A stretch of DNA of 64,000 bases from Spartobacteria bacterium UBA5019. GTDB lineage: Bacteria > Verrucomicrobiota > Verrucomicrobiia > Chthoniobacterales > Terrimicrobiaceae. The first letter of the stretch is position 1, and every line of letters starts with the position of its first letter. Of the stretch, positions 1 through 8,638 are shown piece after piece. The stretch is from positions 5,267 through 69,266 of the forward strand of contig DGXZ01000030.1 in NCBI GenBank assembly GCA_002396485.1, given 5' to 3'. A program made the position numbers and the translations under genes. Under the pieces are notes generated by a model that ran no database searches, was not told the DNA's origin, and saw nothing but the letters and a program-made list of their open reading frames with translations.

Positions 1-441
1 GAGTGCATCCTCGATCTGCGCGAATGGAAACAACGCGCCGGCATCGAGGTCGAAGATGTCGCCAAGCGACTCATGGATTTTGGTTTCCATGCGCCGACGA
101 TGAGTTGGCCGGTTGCTGGAACTCTCATGGTCGAGCCCACCGAGAGCGAGTCCCAAGCGGAACTCGACCGCTTCTGCGACGCCATGCTCGCGATCCACGC
201 CGAACTTGTCGCCATCGAATCCGGCAAGCTCGACCGCGCCAACAACCCACTCAAAAACGCCCCGCACACAGCTGCATGTGTCACCAGCGACGAGTGGACG
301 CGCCCCTATCCGCGCTCTCAAGCCGCATGGCCCGCCCCATGGCTGCGCCAGCACAAATTCTGGCCCAGCGTCGCCCGCATCGACAATGTCCATGGCGACC
401 GCCATGTGTTCTGCAGCTGTCCGCCGATTCTCGAAAGTTGA
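1..441 (+). CDS. gcvP: Glycine dehydrogenase (decarboxylating), C-terminal part
   Basis: This is the last 146 codons of a gene that begins before the window. The product is the P-protein of the glycine cleavage system, a PLP enzyme that decarboxylates glycine and passes the aminomethyl group to GcvH in the cytoplasm. The visible part has the family's characteristic end: the FHAPTMSWPVAGTLMVEPTE block, an ELDRFCDAM helix, and the conserved NNPLKNAPHT followed by the tryptophan/tyrosine-rich terminus that closes the active-site entrance. The frame runs from base 1 to a TGA at 439-441. Nothing visible suggests truncation other than the window edge. The remaining gcv genes would lie to the left. 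Confidence 0.95.
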   Translation, partial: ECILDLREWKQRAGIEVEDVAKRLMDFGFHAPTMSWPVAGTLMVEPTESESQAELDRFCDAMLAIHAELVAIESGKLDRANNPLKNAPHTAACVTSDEWTRPYPRSQAAWPAPWLRQHKFWPSVARIDNVHGDRHVFCSCPPILES

Positions 442-447
442 GCCTGC

Positions 448-1206
448 TTAGACAGGCTGTGTGCCTTTGCAGTCGGGATATTTCGTGCAGCCCCAAAATT
501 GCTGCCCGGCATTCTTGCCGCTTTTTGCGGTGCGAAGGGCCATGAGCGAACCACACTGAGGGCACTTTGGGGGCAGATCGTTCGGATCAGTCCGATCAGG
601 CGGATCAGTCCGATCTTGCTGCCTGCGGTGGGCGAGCCTTGCCGTCGCGAGTTGCTCGGAGTAGCCGCCGCCTTCCACAAAGCCCTTTTCGAGCGCGGCA
701 ATCTGGCGATCAAGGAGGAAGTTCGCCTGGTTGATCAGGCAGATGAGTGTGTTCGCCCGCACCGCCGAGTCGCTGCTTTCGAGCCAGCGTGAGTAAAGTT
801 CAAAGCGCTCTTGGTCGTTGAGATCAGTCAGATCGGACTGATCTGACCGATCTTTTCGGAAATCCTGCGGGATGCGCCGCACGGCGCTGGCTTCCTTGCC
901 GTCGGGGGCCCATTGCGGGAGTCGCCGGTGGCGCAGGTAGTCTTCGTAGTCGAGGAGAAGCTCCTCCAAACTTGCGCGGGCGACATTCACCAAGCGCAGC
1001 TCGGTCTGCGATGATGTCGCCGATGCCCGACTGCCTTCTGCGATGTTTTGCCTGCCGCTACGCGCGGCCTGGATCATCTGGTCCACGGTGCGGGAGCGGG
1101 AATCCAGAAACTTTTCGCAAAACCACACCGTCGCATCGTAGATGATCGTCGCTGTCTGAAAGCTTGCGGTGTCACGGTAACCACCGCTTGGTCGCAATTT
1201 TTTCAT
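448..1206 (-). CDS. Four-helix-bundle protein with C-terminal topoisomerase-type zinc ribbon
   Basis: The 252-residue product has two recognisable parts. Residues about 15-180 resemble the four-helix-bundle (S23/IVS-encoded) family, with a helical segment containing the typical SGRQNIAEGSRA turn near 50-61 and an EELLLDYEDYL helix near 81-91. Residues 215-246 form a topoisomerase-type zinc ribbon with cysteines C215, C218, C240 and C246. Two acidic low-complexity inserts, residues 119-131 and 198-210, are near copies of each other (DRSDQSDLTDLND-like) and are encoded by GATC-rich repeated DNA. The function is unknown; the ribbon suggests nucleic-acid binding (inference). It is convergent with gcvP, 6 bases apart, and divergent from the terC-like gene. 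Start is the ATG at 1206. Confidence 0.75.
   Translation of the reverse strand: MKKLRPSGGYRDTASFQTATIIYDATVWFCEKFLDSRSRTVDQMIQAARSGRQNIAEGSRASATSSQTELRLVNVARASLEELLLDYEDYLRHRRLPQWAPDGKEASAVRRIPQDFRKDRSDQSDLTDLNDQERFELYSRWLESSDSAVRANTLICLINQANFLLDRQIAALEKGFVEGGGYSEQLATARLAHRRQQDRTDPPDRTDPNDLPPKCPQCGSLMALRTAKSGKNAGQQFWGCTKYPDCKGTQPV
577..861. repeat. Two GATC-rich low-complexity repeats inside the four-helix-bundle gene
   Basis: Bases about 577-620 and 822-861 consist of short tandem units built on GATCNGTC/GATCNGAC, on both strands. They encode the two Asp-Arg/Pro-rich linkers of the enclosing gene. The units are partly palindromic, so each block could fold. The reading frame stays open through both. 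Confidence 0.6.
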
Positions 1207-1239
1207 GGGTTCGATTTTTCGAGTTGGTAAGGTGTACGC

Positions 1240-2103
1240 ATGCCAGCCGGTTTCAATGAGATTATTGCAAACATATCGCTTCCAACCTCGGCGGCGCTCA
1301 TCGAGGCGCTTCCGGTCATTGTTTCGCTAATCATTATCGAGGGCCTGCTGAGCGTGGACAATGCCCTTGCTATTGCCGCGATGGCGAACCACCTGCCGAG
1401 CCGTCAGAAGTATCTCGCGCTCAAATTTGGCATCATCGGAGCGTATTTTTTTCGTGGGCTCTGTCTCGCCTTCGCAGCATGGATCATCGAAAATCCGTGG
1501 CTCAAAATCTGTGGTGCGGCGTATCTGGTTTACCTGATGTGCGACCACTTCCCTGGCTCGGAGGACACGAAGAGTGCGGAGCCCTCCAAAATGGCACAGC
1601 GCGGGTTCTTCGGGACGATCGCGGCCATCGAGATCATGGATCTCAGCTTGAGTGTCGACAATGTTGTTGCTGCTGTCGCGATGAGCCCGAAACTCTGGGT
1701 TGTGTGCACTGGCGTCTTCATCGGGATTCTTGCACTCCGGTTTGTGGCAGGCGCATGCATCCGGCTCATTGAAAAATTTCCCATCCTCGAGCACACGGCG
1801 TTTGTTCTCGTGGGCTATGTCGGATTCATCCTCGTTTACGAATTGCTCAGTGATCCGCACTCCGGCATTCAAATCTTGCCTGGCCCCGTGCATGTGACGA
1901 CATGGCAGAAATTCATCGGAATCGTGCTGATTATTGGTGTCTCGATTTCCTACATGAGGAGCGCTCTCGTGAGGGATGCCATGCGTCCGCTCCTTCGTTT
2001 CATCCGAATTCCCATGAACGCCCTTGCCGCACTGGTCGGTTTTGTTTTGAAGGCTTTGTTTTTTCCGTTCCGTAGCCTTGTGCGGCTCCTAAAGGCGGCT
2101 TGA
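1240..2103 (+). CDS. TerC-family integral membrane protein
   Basis: The 287-residue product is a polytopic inner-membrane protein of the TerC/YkoY family, linked in characterised members to tellurite resistance or manganese export. The two family signatures are present: EGLLSVDN at residues 34-41 and the matching DLSLSVDN at 134-141, each in a hydrophobic helix and supplying the paired Asp/Asn residues conserved in the fold. About seven membrane segments are apparent, ending in a basic amphipathic tail. The ATG at 1240 fits the family N-terminus. It is divergent from the preceding gene, and a second TerC homologue lies at 29814-30641. The substrate cannot be read from sequence. Confidence 0.85.
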   Translation: MPAGFNEIIANISLPTSAALIEALPVIVSLIIIEGLLSVDNALAIAAMANHLPSRQKYLALKFGIIGAYFFRGLCLAFAAWIIENPWLKICGAAYLVYLMCDHFPGSEDTKSAEPSKMAQRGFFGTIAAIEIMDLSLSVDNVVAAVAMSPKLWVVCTGVFIGILALRFVAGACIRLIEKFPILEHTAFVLVGYVGFILVYELLSDPHSGIQILPGPVHVTTWQKFIGIVLIIGVSISYMRSALVRDAMRPLLRFIRIPMNALAALVGFVLKALFFPFRSLVRLLKAA

Positions 2104-2166
2104 GGGGCGGCAGATTTGCCATCTCCCGCGCATGGCGGATGTTTTGTGGAAACACCAAGCATCCGA

Positions 2167-3495
2167 ATGAGAGAGTTTGTTCCGAAGATTCCCAAAAAAA
2201 GGCTCGAGGCCGTTGCGACTGCGGCATTCGCAGTCCTGATGCTTCTTTTTGCGGCGGACAGTTGGTTTTCCCGCATGACGAGCCAAAATCTTCTCGAATC
2301 GATCGTCTGGGTTGATCTGAAACACGGTCAGCTTGATCTAGCGAAGGACCTCCAATTCGAACTCAAGGACGCCGAGTCTGCACTTCGCAGCTATGTCATA
2401 ACGGGCAATTCCGCGAAGCGTGACGAATATCTCAAAAAGTCCGCCGCAATCATGGATGAGCGCTTTGCGAATCTGATTGGAACGGCTGCCGGTGATGAGC
2501 AAATGCTCCACACGCTCGACCGGATCGGCGGTCTGATTCAGCGTCGGTTGGATCTATTGAATGAGTCCCACATGGCCTATGAAACCGGTTCGGGTGGCCA
2601 GAACCCGATTCACCGCAAGGGCGACTTGGTCATGGAGCAAATCACAGCCGCATTTCAGGAGTTCGTGGCCGACCAGCATCAACTCCTGCAGGCCCGCATT
2701 TTGGAGCGAAAACATGAATCTGATCGGTTGATGTATGCGATGCTGGCAAGTGGTGTGCTGGCGGTGGCCATTGCTGTGCTTGCCCTGACGGTGATTCTTC
2801 GCGGCCTCTACAGACACCGAGAGGCCGAAGAAAAAAGCCGCGCCAGCCTTGAGGAGAAGGAGAATCTATTAAAAGAGATTCACCACCGGGTGAAAAATAA
2901 TCTTCAGATCATTTCCAGCCTACTTCTGCTGCAGGAATCGAAATTGAAGGATGCCGAGGCGGCAGAAATCTTTTCCGAATGTCGCGAGAGAATCCAATTC
3001 ATGGCCCGCCTCCATGAGCAGCTCTACACTTCGGGGAACCTGCAACGAATTGAATTTGGAAAGAATCTCGCTGAAATCGCGGAGACGCTTCTGCATTCCC
3101 ACACGCCTTCAGGCTGCCAATTGACGTTGGAAAAGAGTATCGATCCGCTTGAGCTTGATGTGGATACCTCGCAGGTGCTGGGCTTGCTCGCCACCGAGCT
3201 GCTTTTGAATTCCCTGAAACATGGGTTCAAAGGCCGCAAGACGGGAACCATTCGCTTGGAACTTCACGGTGGAGCAAAAAATTCCATGGTCGTCAGCGAT
3301 AACGGAGTCGGCCTTCCCGTCAATTTCGACAGTCTAAAAAGCGGCCGAATGGGTATGAATCTCGCGCATGCACTCGCCAGGCAGATTCGCGGCGAAGCAA
3401 ACTTTTCAAACAATCCTGAAGGAGGAACTCGCGTGGTGGTGGGGTTTTCCCTTGAGGCCACCTTGAAAAGCACTCCTGCTGGACGAAATTCCTAA
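2167..3495 (+). CDS. CHASE3-type sensor histidine kinase (HisKA_2/HWE-like)
   Basis: A 442-residue membrane sensor kinase. A basic N-terminus is followed by a membrane helix (about 13-35), an extracytoplasmic helical domain resembling CHASE3 (about 45-185), a second helix (about 190-213) and a short linker. The phosphoacceptor region carries HHRVKN near 239-244, typical of the HisKA_2/HWE class. The ATP-binding domain shows ELLLNSLKHG at 344-353 (N box), DNGVGL at 378-383 (G1) and GMNL at 396-399. I chose the ATG at 2167; the frame is open from a TTG at 2116, but the extra 17 residues look unlike a sensor N-terminus and a GTG at 2146 is possible. The response regulator begins one base after its stop, so the two form a pair. 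Confidence 0.88.
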   Translation: MREFVPKIPKKRLEAVATAAFAVLMLLFAADSWFSRMTSQNLLESIVWVDLKHGQLDLAKDLQFELKDAESALRSYVITGNSAKRDEYLKKSAAIMDERFANLIGTAAGDEQMLHTLDRIGGLIQRRLDLLNESHMAYETGSGGQNPIHRKGDLVMEQITAAFQEFVADQHQLLQARILERKHESDRLMYAMLASGVLAVAIAVLALTVILRGLYRHREAEEKSRASLEEKENLLKEIHHRVKNNLQIISSLLLLQESKLKDAEAAEIFSECRERIQFMARLHEQLYTSGNLQRIEFGKNLAEIAETLLHSHTPSGCQLTLEKSIDPLELDVDTSQVLGLLATELLLNSLKHGFKGRKTGTIRLELHGGAKNSMVVSDNGVGLPVNFDSLKSGRMGMNLAHALARQIRGEANFSNNPEGGTRVVVGFSLEATLKSTPAGRNS

Positions 3496-3496
3496 T

Positions 3497-3904
3497 ATGG
3501 AACCGACACGCATTTTGATCGCCGAGGACGAGGCGATCACCGCCACCGCACTGAAAAGCGAACTTGTCTCGCTTGGCTACGAAGTGGTGGGAATCACGGA
3601 CACCGCCGAGGATGTCGTCCGCGCCGCAGGGGAATTGCAGCCGGATGTCGTCTTCATGGATATAACCCTGAAGGGCGTGCTCGACGGCATCACCGCCGCC
3701 GTGGCGATTCGAGGGCGGACTGGTGCGCCGGTTGTTTTTCTGACGGCCCATGCGGATGAAAAAACGATGAAGCGCTCTGTTTTTGCGGGGCCTTTTGAAT
3801 ACATCCTCAAGCCATTCACTCGACAAGAGCTTCAAACCGCAGTGGAGGCTTCGCTCCAAAAGAGCCAAGTGGAACTTCAGGCACGAACGATGCTGCAGCG
3901 CTAA
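3497..3904 (+). CDS. Single-domain response regulator (receiver)
   Basis: The 135-residue product is a lone CheY-like receiver domain without an output domain. The acidic pocket is E10/D11, the phosphoacceptor is D55 in VVFMDITL, and the switch and signalling residues are T84 and K106 (LKPF). It starts one base after the sensor kinase stop, so the kinase is its likely phosphodonor (inference from context). Single-domain regulators paired with HisKA_2/HWE kinases often act through phosphotransfer or protein-protein contacts rather than DNA binding. The ATG at 3497 gives the standard receiver length with a short C-terminal helix. The target is unknown. Confidence 0.92.
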   Translation: MEPTRILIAEDEAITATALKSELVSLGYEVVGITDTAEDVVRAAGELQPDVVFMDITLKGVLDGITAAVAIRGRTGAPVVFLTAHADEKTMKRSVFAGPFEYILKPFTRQELQTAVEASLQKSQVELQARTMLQR

Positions 3905-3955
3905 AAGGTAATCCCAGTCTCGCTTTTGCGGGGACGATCACCAAGCATTCCCAAA

Positions 3956-6211
3956 ATGGCAATCGATCCGGTCTGTGGCATGCAGGTGGATGAATCCACC
4001 GGACTTCGCGGAGAGCGCGGGGGAGAGGTGTTCTACTTTTGTTGCGATCATTGCAGACAAAAGTTTTTGAAGCCTCTGGCTCAGGAAACGCCCATCCCTC
4101 AAAATGCCATTTACACTTGTCCGATGCATCCGGAGGTCAGGCAGGAACATCCTGGCGACTGCCCAAAGTGCGGCATGGCACTCGAGCCACTCGATGCGAC
4201 GGCGGAGGATTCCGGGAGCGGGGAACTGGACGATATGACGCAGCGCTTGGTGGTCTCCATCCTCTTTGGGTTGCCTGTGTTTCTTTTGGCTATGGCACAC
4301 CTTGTTCCAGTAACGGCAGGCTTTGGCGATAGCGACATGTCGCGATGGCTGCAGTTCCTCCTGGCTTTGCCTGTGGTGTGCTGGTGTGGCTTCCCGTTTT
4401 TTCTCCGTGGGTGGCGCTCGGTTTCAAGCGGGCATTGGAATATGTTCACCCTCATTTCGCTTGGGGTGGGGGCGGCATTTCTCGTGAGCGCCGCTGCCAT
4501 GCTCGTTCCGGATTTATTTCCCCATTCGTTGCGGCATGGCGGCAAAGTGCCTGTTTACTTTGAATCCGCAGCTGTGATCATTGCCCTTGTCCTACTCGGT
4601 CAGGTGCTCGAGCTGCGTGCGCGCGGCAGGACTGGAGGCGCGATTCGCGCCCTGCTGAATCTCGCCCCGCCCGTTGCGCGGAAGCTCACGGATGCCGGTG
4701 ATTGTGAAATCTCCCTCGCGCAGGTTCAGGCAGGCGACCGGTTGCGCGTGGTGCCGGGGGATAGCGTGCCGGTCGATGGCGTGCTCATCGAAGGGCATTC
4801 AAGCGTCGATGAGTCCATGATCACTGGCGAGTCGCTGCCGATTGAAAAAAACACGGGCGACAAGGTTTCTGCCGGCACTTTGAACGGCTCCGGGACGTTC
4901 GTCATGCGTGCGGAGCGAGTCGGCGCCGACACGTTGCTCGGCCGCATTGTGCAAATGGTCGCTGATGCACAGCGCACACGGGCTCCGATTCAGGGGCTTG
5001 CCGATAAGGTGGCCGGAATTTTCGTTCCAATCGTGCTGGCGGTTTCGATTCTCACATTCCTCGCGTGGATCTGGTTTGGCCCGGAGCCCAGATTCGCGCA
5101 TGCCATCGTGAATGCCGTAGCCGTCCTGATTATTGCGTGCCCGTGCGCTCTCGGCCTCGCCACGCCGATGTCCATCATGGTCGCGGTGGGTCGCGGTGCC
5201 CGCGAGGGCGTTCTGCTGAAGGATGCTGCTACACTCCAAGAGTTGGAAAGAATCACGATGCTGGTGGTGGATAAAACCGGCACTCTCACCGAGGGACGCC
5301 CCCGGCTTGTGGACATAATCCCAGTGGATGGCATGGATGCAAAAGAAGTGCTCCAGTTTGCAGCATCCCTCGAGCAAGGCAGCGAACACCCGCTTGCGGA
5401 TGCGGTTGTCCGAGGAGCGAAGAATATTGCTCTTCTACCGGCTTCCAACTTCCGCGCTGTGCCTGGAGGTGGCGTGCTCGGGGATGTGGTGGGTCGCAAG
5501 ATTGTGGTCGGAAAAGTGGAGTTTTTGCGGAGCGAAAAAATCACGGGCCTCGACAATTTGGAAACTCTGGCGGCAAAGCTCCAAGAGGACGGCAAATCCG
5601 TTCTTTTTATCGGTGGCGACGGAATGTCCTATGGGTTGATCGCCGTCTTCGATCCCATCAAAGCGACAAGCGCTGCCGCGTTGGCGGATCTCCATGCGCT
5701 GGGCCTGAAAATCACGATGCTCACGGGTGACAACGAACGCACGGCTGCCGCTGTCGCCCGGCAACTCGGGCTGGATTCTTTCGAGGCGGGCATCGAACCC
5801 CTCGCCAAGTCGGCGTTCATCAAAAAACTTCGCGCCGACGGGAAATGTGTGGCCATGGCGGGGGATGGCATCAACGACGCTCCTGCGCTCAGCGAGGCCC
5901 ATGTTGGGATTGCCATGGGAAATGGAACCGATGTTGCCATCCAAAGTTCCGGCATCACTCTCGTGAAAGGCGACCTCCGGGGTATAGCCCGGGCCATCCG
6001 CCTCAGTCGCGAGACGATGCGGAATATCCGTCAGAATCTCTTCTTTGCCTTCCTCTACAACGCGCTTGGAATCCCCATAGCAGCAGGTTTGCTTTATCCT
6101 TTTTTCGGCCTCTTACTCAGTCCCATTCTGGCCGGTGCGGCCATGAGCATGAGTTCCGTATGCGTCATTGCCAATGCGCTGAGACTCGAACGCGCCAAGA
6201 GGAATGCTTGA
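3956..6211 (+). CDS. Heavy-metal (copper-type) translocating P1B ATPase
   Basis: A 751-residue inner-membrane cation pump. The N-terminus has a YHS-type metal site (DPVCGM at 4-9 and CDHC at 30-33), then a heavy-metal-binding module with YTCPMHPEV at 53-61 and CPKCGM at 69-74. The catalytic core follows: TGES at 290-293, the transmembrane CPC motif at 395-397, the phosphorylated D439 in DKTGT, HP at 478-479 and GDGINDAP at 636-643. CPC points to Cu(I)/Ag(I) export (family knowledge). The frame is open from a TTG at 3926, but the ATG at 3956 places the YHS domain at the true N-terminus. It lies 51 bases after the response regulator; control by that two-component system is possible but unproven. 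Confidence 0.93.
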   Translation: MAIDPVCGMQVDESTGLRGERGGEVFYFCCDHCRQKFLKPLAQETPIPQNAIYTCPMHPEVRQEHPGDCPKCGMALEPLDATAEDSGSGELDDMTQRLVVSILFGLPVFLLAMAHLVPVTAGFGDSDMSRWLQFLLALPVVCWCGFPFFLRGWRSVSSGHWNMFTLISLGVGAAFLVSAAAMLVPDLFPHSLRHGGKVPVYFESAAVIIALVLLGQVLELRARGRTGGAIRALLNLAPPVARKLTDAGDCEISLAQVQAGDRLRVVPGDSVPVDGVLIEGHSSVDESMITGESLPIEKNTGDKVSAGTLNGSGTFVMRAERVGADTLLGRIVQMVADAQRTRAPIQGLADKVAGIFVPIVLAVSILTFLAWIWFGPEPRFAHAIVNAVAVLIIACPCALGLATPMSIMVAVGRGAREGVLLKDAATLQELERITMLVVDKTGTLTEGRPRLVDIIPVDGMDAKEVLQFAASLEQGSEHPLADAVVRGAKNIALLPASNFRAVPGGGVLGDVVGRKIVVGKVEFLRSEKITGLDNLETLAAKLQEDGKSVLFIGGDGMSYGLIAVFDPIKATSAAALADLHALGLKITMLTGDNERTAAAVARQLGLDSFEAGIEPLAKSAFIKKLRADGKCVAMAGDGINDAPALSEAHVGIAMGNGTDVAIQSSGITLVKGDLRGIARAIRLSRETMRNIRQNLFFAFLYNALGIPIAAGLLYPFFGLLLSPILAGAAMSMSSVCVIANALRLERAKRNA

Positions 6212-6247
6212 TCGCCAAGAAAAATCCCAAAAATTTCAACGAAAGTG

Positions 6248-6275
6248 TTGACTCCTCACAAAGTTTCCCTAATTT
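6248..6275 (+). promoter_or_regulatory. Candidate sigma-70 promoter for rpmB
   Basis: TTGACT (6248-6253) and TAATTT (6270-6275) are separated by 16 bases. The -10 box ends only 14 bases before the rpmB ATG at 6290, so the transcript would have a very short leader. Prediction from consensus only. Confidence 0.5.
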
Positions 6276-6289
6276 CGGCCGTCCATCTT

Positions 6290-6556
6290 ATGTCTAGAAA
6301 GTGCAGCATCACTGGGGCCAAGCCCGTTCGCGGATCTAAAATCCATCGTCGCGGTCTCGCGAAGAAAAAAGGCGGTATCGGCATGCACGTCACAGCCGTC
6401 ACGCCTCGTTACTTCGTGCCAAATCTTAAAACCAAACGCGTTTGGGTTCCCGAACTCAAGAAGTTTGTGACCGTCAAAGCCACCGCGCGTGCTTTCAAGA
6501 CGCTCTCTAAAAACGGGGCCTACAAAACCCTGGCAGCTGCCGGATTGGTCAAATAA
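6290..6556 (+). CDS. rpmB: Large-subunit ribosomal protein bL28
   Basis: The 88-residue basic product is ribosomal protein L28. It begins MSRKCSITGAKP, with the family's conserved Gly-rich N-terminus followed by basic and aromatic segments (NLKTKRVWVPE near 45-55) and a lysine-rich tail. The frame is open 45 bases further upstream, but the ATG at 6290 is the family start and a promoter-like sequence ends just before it. No strong Shine-Dalgarno sequence is visible. The gene appears monocistronic, with a hairpin terminator immediately downstream. No CxxC zinc knuckle is evident. Confidence 0.96.
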   Translation: MSRKCSITGAKPVRGSKIHRRGLAKKKGGIGMHVTAVTPRYFVPNLKTKRVWVPELKKFVTVKATARAFKTLSKNGAYKTLAAAGLVK

Positions 6557-6581
6557 TCCGCGCCTTCCGCGTTTTTCATCT

Positions 6582-6623
6582 TCTCTCCGTGAGGTCCATC
6601 CTTGCGGAGAGATTTATTTTTTT
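6582..6623 (+). terminator. Rho-independent terminator after rpmB
   Basis: An 8-base stem (TCTCTCCG at 6582-6589 with CGGAGAGA at 6605-6612) and a 15-base loop are followed by a T-rich run to 6623. It sits 26 bases after the rpmB stop. Confidence 0.75.
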
Positions 6624-6646
6624 AGAAACATGCTTCGGAGCTTCGC

Positions 6647-7480
6647 ATGATGGCAGGTGACAAATCCGCCTTGCCCGTGCCATCTTCTGCCATGCCTTTG
6701 CTGGAGGTTCAGAATCTACAAACATTGTTTCCCGTGCTGGGAGGCGTGATGCGCCGCAAGGTCGGAGACATCCGGGCGGTGGATGACGTTTCGTTCACTA
6801 TCGAGGCCGGTTGCACGGTCGGCCTGGTCGGTGAGAGCGGCAGCGGAAAAACCACCGTCGGCCGTACGATTCTCAAGCTCATTCCATCCACATCTGGCCG
6901 CGTGCTCTACAATGGGCGAGACATCCTGCCCCTGCCCGAACGGGAATTTCGATCACTGCGCCGCGAGATGCAGATGATTTTTCAGGATCCCTTTGGATCG
7001 CTGAACCCACGCTTCACGATTGGCGAGATCGTCGGAGAGGCGCTGGAAATCCACTTCCCGAAAATGACCCGTTCCGACCGCGCCTCACGCGTGGCAGATC
7101 TTTTGCGCTTGGTCGGCCTCAAGGCAGATATGATGCGGCGGTATCCGCACGAGTTCAGTGGCGGGCAGCGCCAGCGCATCGGCATCGCCAGGGCGCTCGC
7201 GGTGGAACCCCGCTTCATTGTGTGCGACGAACCGGTGAGCGCGCTGGATGTGAGCGTGCAGGCCCAGATCGTGAATCTGCTGCAGGACCTGCAGGAGCAG
7301 TTCGGTATCGCCTACTTGTTCATCGCACACGACCTCGCCGTGGTGGAACACATCAGCGATCATGTACTCGTCATGCACCATGGAAAAATTGTGGAGTCTG
7401 CCAGCGCTGAAGCGATCTACAACGATCCTCAAAACGAATACACGAAGATTCTTCTCTCGGCTGTGCCGTCCATTGCTTGA
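6647..7480 (+). CDS. ABC transporter ATPase, oligopeptide/dipeptide type
   Basis: A 277-residue cytoplasmic ATPase of the OppF/DppF class. Walker A is GESGSGKT at 62-69, the Q-loop region is QDPFGSLNP at 113-121 (typical of peptide/nickel importers), the signature is SGGQRQR at 171-177 and Walker B is IVCDEP at 191-196. It lacks the usual C-terminal oligopeptide-binding extension with cysteines. No permease or binding-protein gene is adjacent, so it must work with subunits encoded elsewhere, probably just left of or far from this locus. Its TGA overlaps the next ATG (rodA), so the two are translationally coupled. Start is the first of two tandem ATGs. Confidence 0.88.
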   Translation: MMAGDKSALPVPSSAMPLLEVQNLQTLFPVLGGVMRRKVGDIRAVDDVSFTIEAGCTVGLVGESGSGKTTVGRTILKLIPSTSGRVLYNGRDILPLPEREFRSLRREMQMIFQDPFGSLNPRFTIGEIVGEALEIHFPKMTRSDRASRVADLLRLVGLKADMMRRYPHEFSGGQRQRIGIARALAVEPRFIVCDEPVSALDVSVQAQIVNLLQDLQEQFGIAYLFIAHDLAVVEHISDHVLVMHHGKIVESASAEAIYNDPQNEYTKILLSAVPSIA

Positions 7481-8580
7481 TGCATCCTCTGCTCCGACAT
7501 TTCCTGCGAATGAACTGGCCGCTCTTCGGCCTGATGATGGGTCTCTTGGCTTACGGGATTTATGCCATCCACAGCGCGACATGGATGCGGGATCAGGATT
7601 TTGCCAAGTCGCAGCTCATTTGGATCATGATTTGCATGCCGATGTTTTTTATCGTCTCCCTCATTGATTACCGATGGGTGAGGTTCGGCGCCATTCCGCT
7701 CTACGTGGCCAGCATTCTTGGTCTTGTGGCCACGATGTTCATCGGGGAAAAGCGCTACGGGGCTCGCAGTTGGCTCGATCTCGGTCCCATGAGTTTCCAG
7801 CCTTCGCAGCTTGCGATCATCGCAGGGATTCTGACCCTCAGCCTCTTTCTCTCAAATACACGGGCCATGCCGGCCTTCTTGCGCATCCTCTGCTGCGGAG
7901 CCATCGTCGGCGCACCTTGGTTGATGATTCTCATCCAGCCGGACCTCGGGTCCTGCATCGTGTGGGTACCGGTTCTACTGGCTATGATGTTTGTTGGGCA
8001 CATCCCCAAACGCTGGCTGATTCTCATGCTCGTTATTGGGCTGGCGCTCATTCCCCTGGTGGTTCATTTCGGCCTCAAACCTTACCAATACTCGCGCATC
8101 ACAACATTTCTCGATCCCGAAGCAGACCCGCTCGGGGATGGATGGAACATCACCCAATCCCTCGTCGCGATCGGTTCCGGCGGATGGGCCGGAAAAGGCT
8201 ACAAGTCGCCGAATTCCCTCAACGCCCTCGGCTTTCTGCCGCACACGATCGTTCATAACGATTTCATCTTCTCCGTTATGGGCGAGCAGCATGGATTCCT
8301 GGGGGCTGTCCTGCTTGTTTCCGCACTGGCACTGCTTTTTCTGATTATGCTGGGTATAGCCATCAATGCGGAGGACGACCTCGGGCGACTGCTTGCCGTG
8401 GGAATAACGATGCTGCTTTTCACTCACACTTTCATGAATCTTGGCATGACCATATCCATTACGCCCATTACTGGACTGCCCCTGCCGCTGGTCAGCTACG
8501 GCGGATCCTTTGTCATGATCACGCTTCTGAGTTTTGCCATCCTTCAAAGCATCTGGATCTACCGCCGCTCTCCGCGATGA
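7480..8580 (+). CDS. rodA: Rod-shape SEDS-family peptidoglycan polymerase
   Basis: The 366-residue product is a polytopic SEDS protein. RodA is the glycan-strand polymerase of the elongasome and works with a class B PBP. About ten membrane helices are visible. Family features include the KRYGARSWLDLGP segment near residues 88-102, a long periplasmic loop containing LGDGWNITQSLVAIGSGG (about 213-231), FLPHTIVHNDFIFSV, and the terminal GLPLPLVSYGGS motif. The ATG at 7480 overlaps the stop of the ABC ATPase by one base, replacing the TTG at 7477 as the likely start. No mreB or pbp2 gene is adjacent, so it is detached from the usual mre cluster. Confidence 0.93.
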   Translation: MHPLLRHFLRMNWPLFGLMMGLLAYGIYAIHSATWMRDQDFAKSQLIWIMICMPMFFIVSLIDYRWVRFGAIPLYVASILGLVATMFIGEKRYGARSWLDLGPMSFQPSQLAIIAGILTLSLFLSNTRAMPAFLRILCCGAIVGAPWLMILIQPDLGSCIVWVPVLLAMMFVGHIPKRWLILMLVIGLALIPLVVHFGLKPYQYSRITTFLDPEADPLGDGWNITQSLVAIGSGGWAGKGYKSPNSLNALGFLPHTIVHNDFIFSVMGEQHGFLGAVLLVSALALLFLIMLGIAINAEDDLGRLLAVGITMLLFTHTFMNLGMTISITPITGLPLPLVSYGGSFVMITLLSFAILQSIWIYRRSPR

Positions 8581-8597
8581 GTGGTCGAGGGATTTGA

Positions 8598-8626
8598 TTG
8601 TCGCTGGAATGGGAAATGTTTAATTC
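8598..8626 (+). promoter_or_regulatory. Possible promoter for galE
   Basis: TTGTCG (8598-8603) and TAATTC (8621-8626) lie 17 bases apart in the 58-base gap before the galE ATG at 8639. This is a partial consensus match only. Confidence 0.35.
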
Positions 8627-8638
8627 TGACAACTGAAA

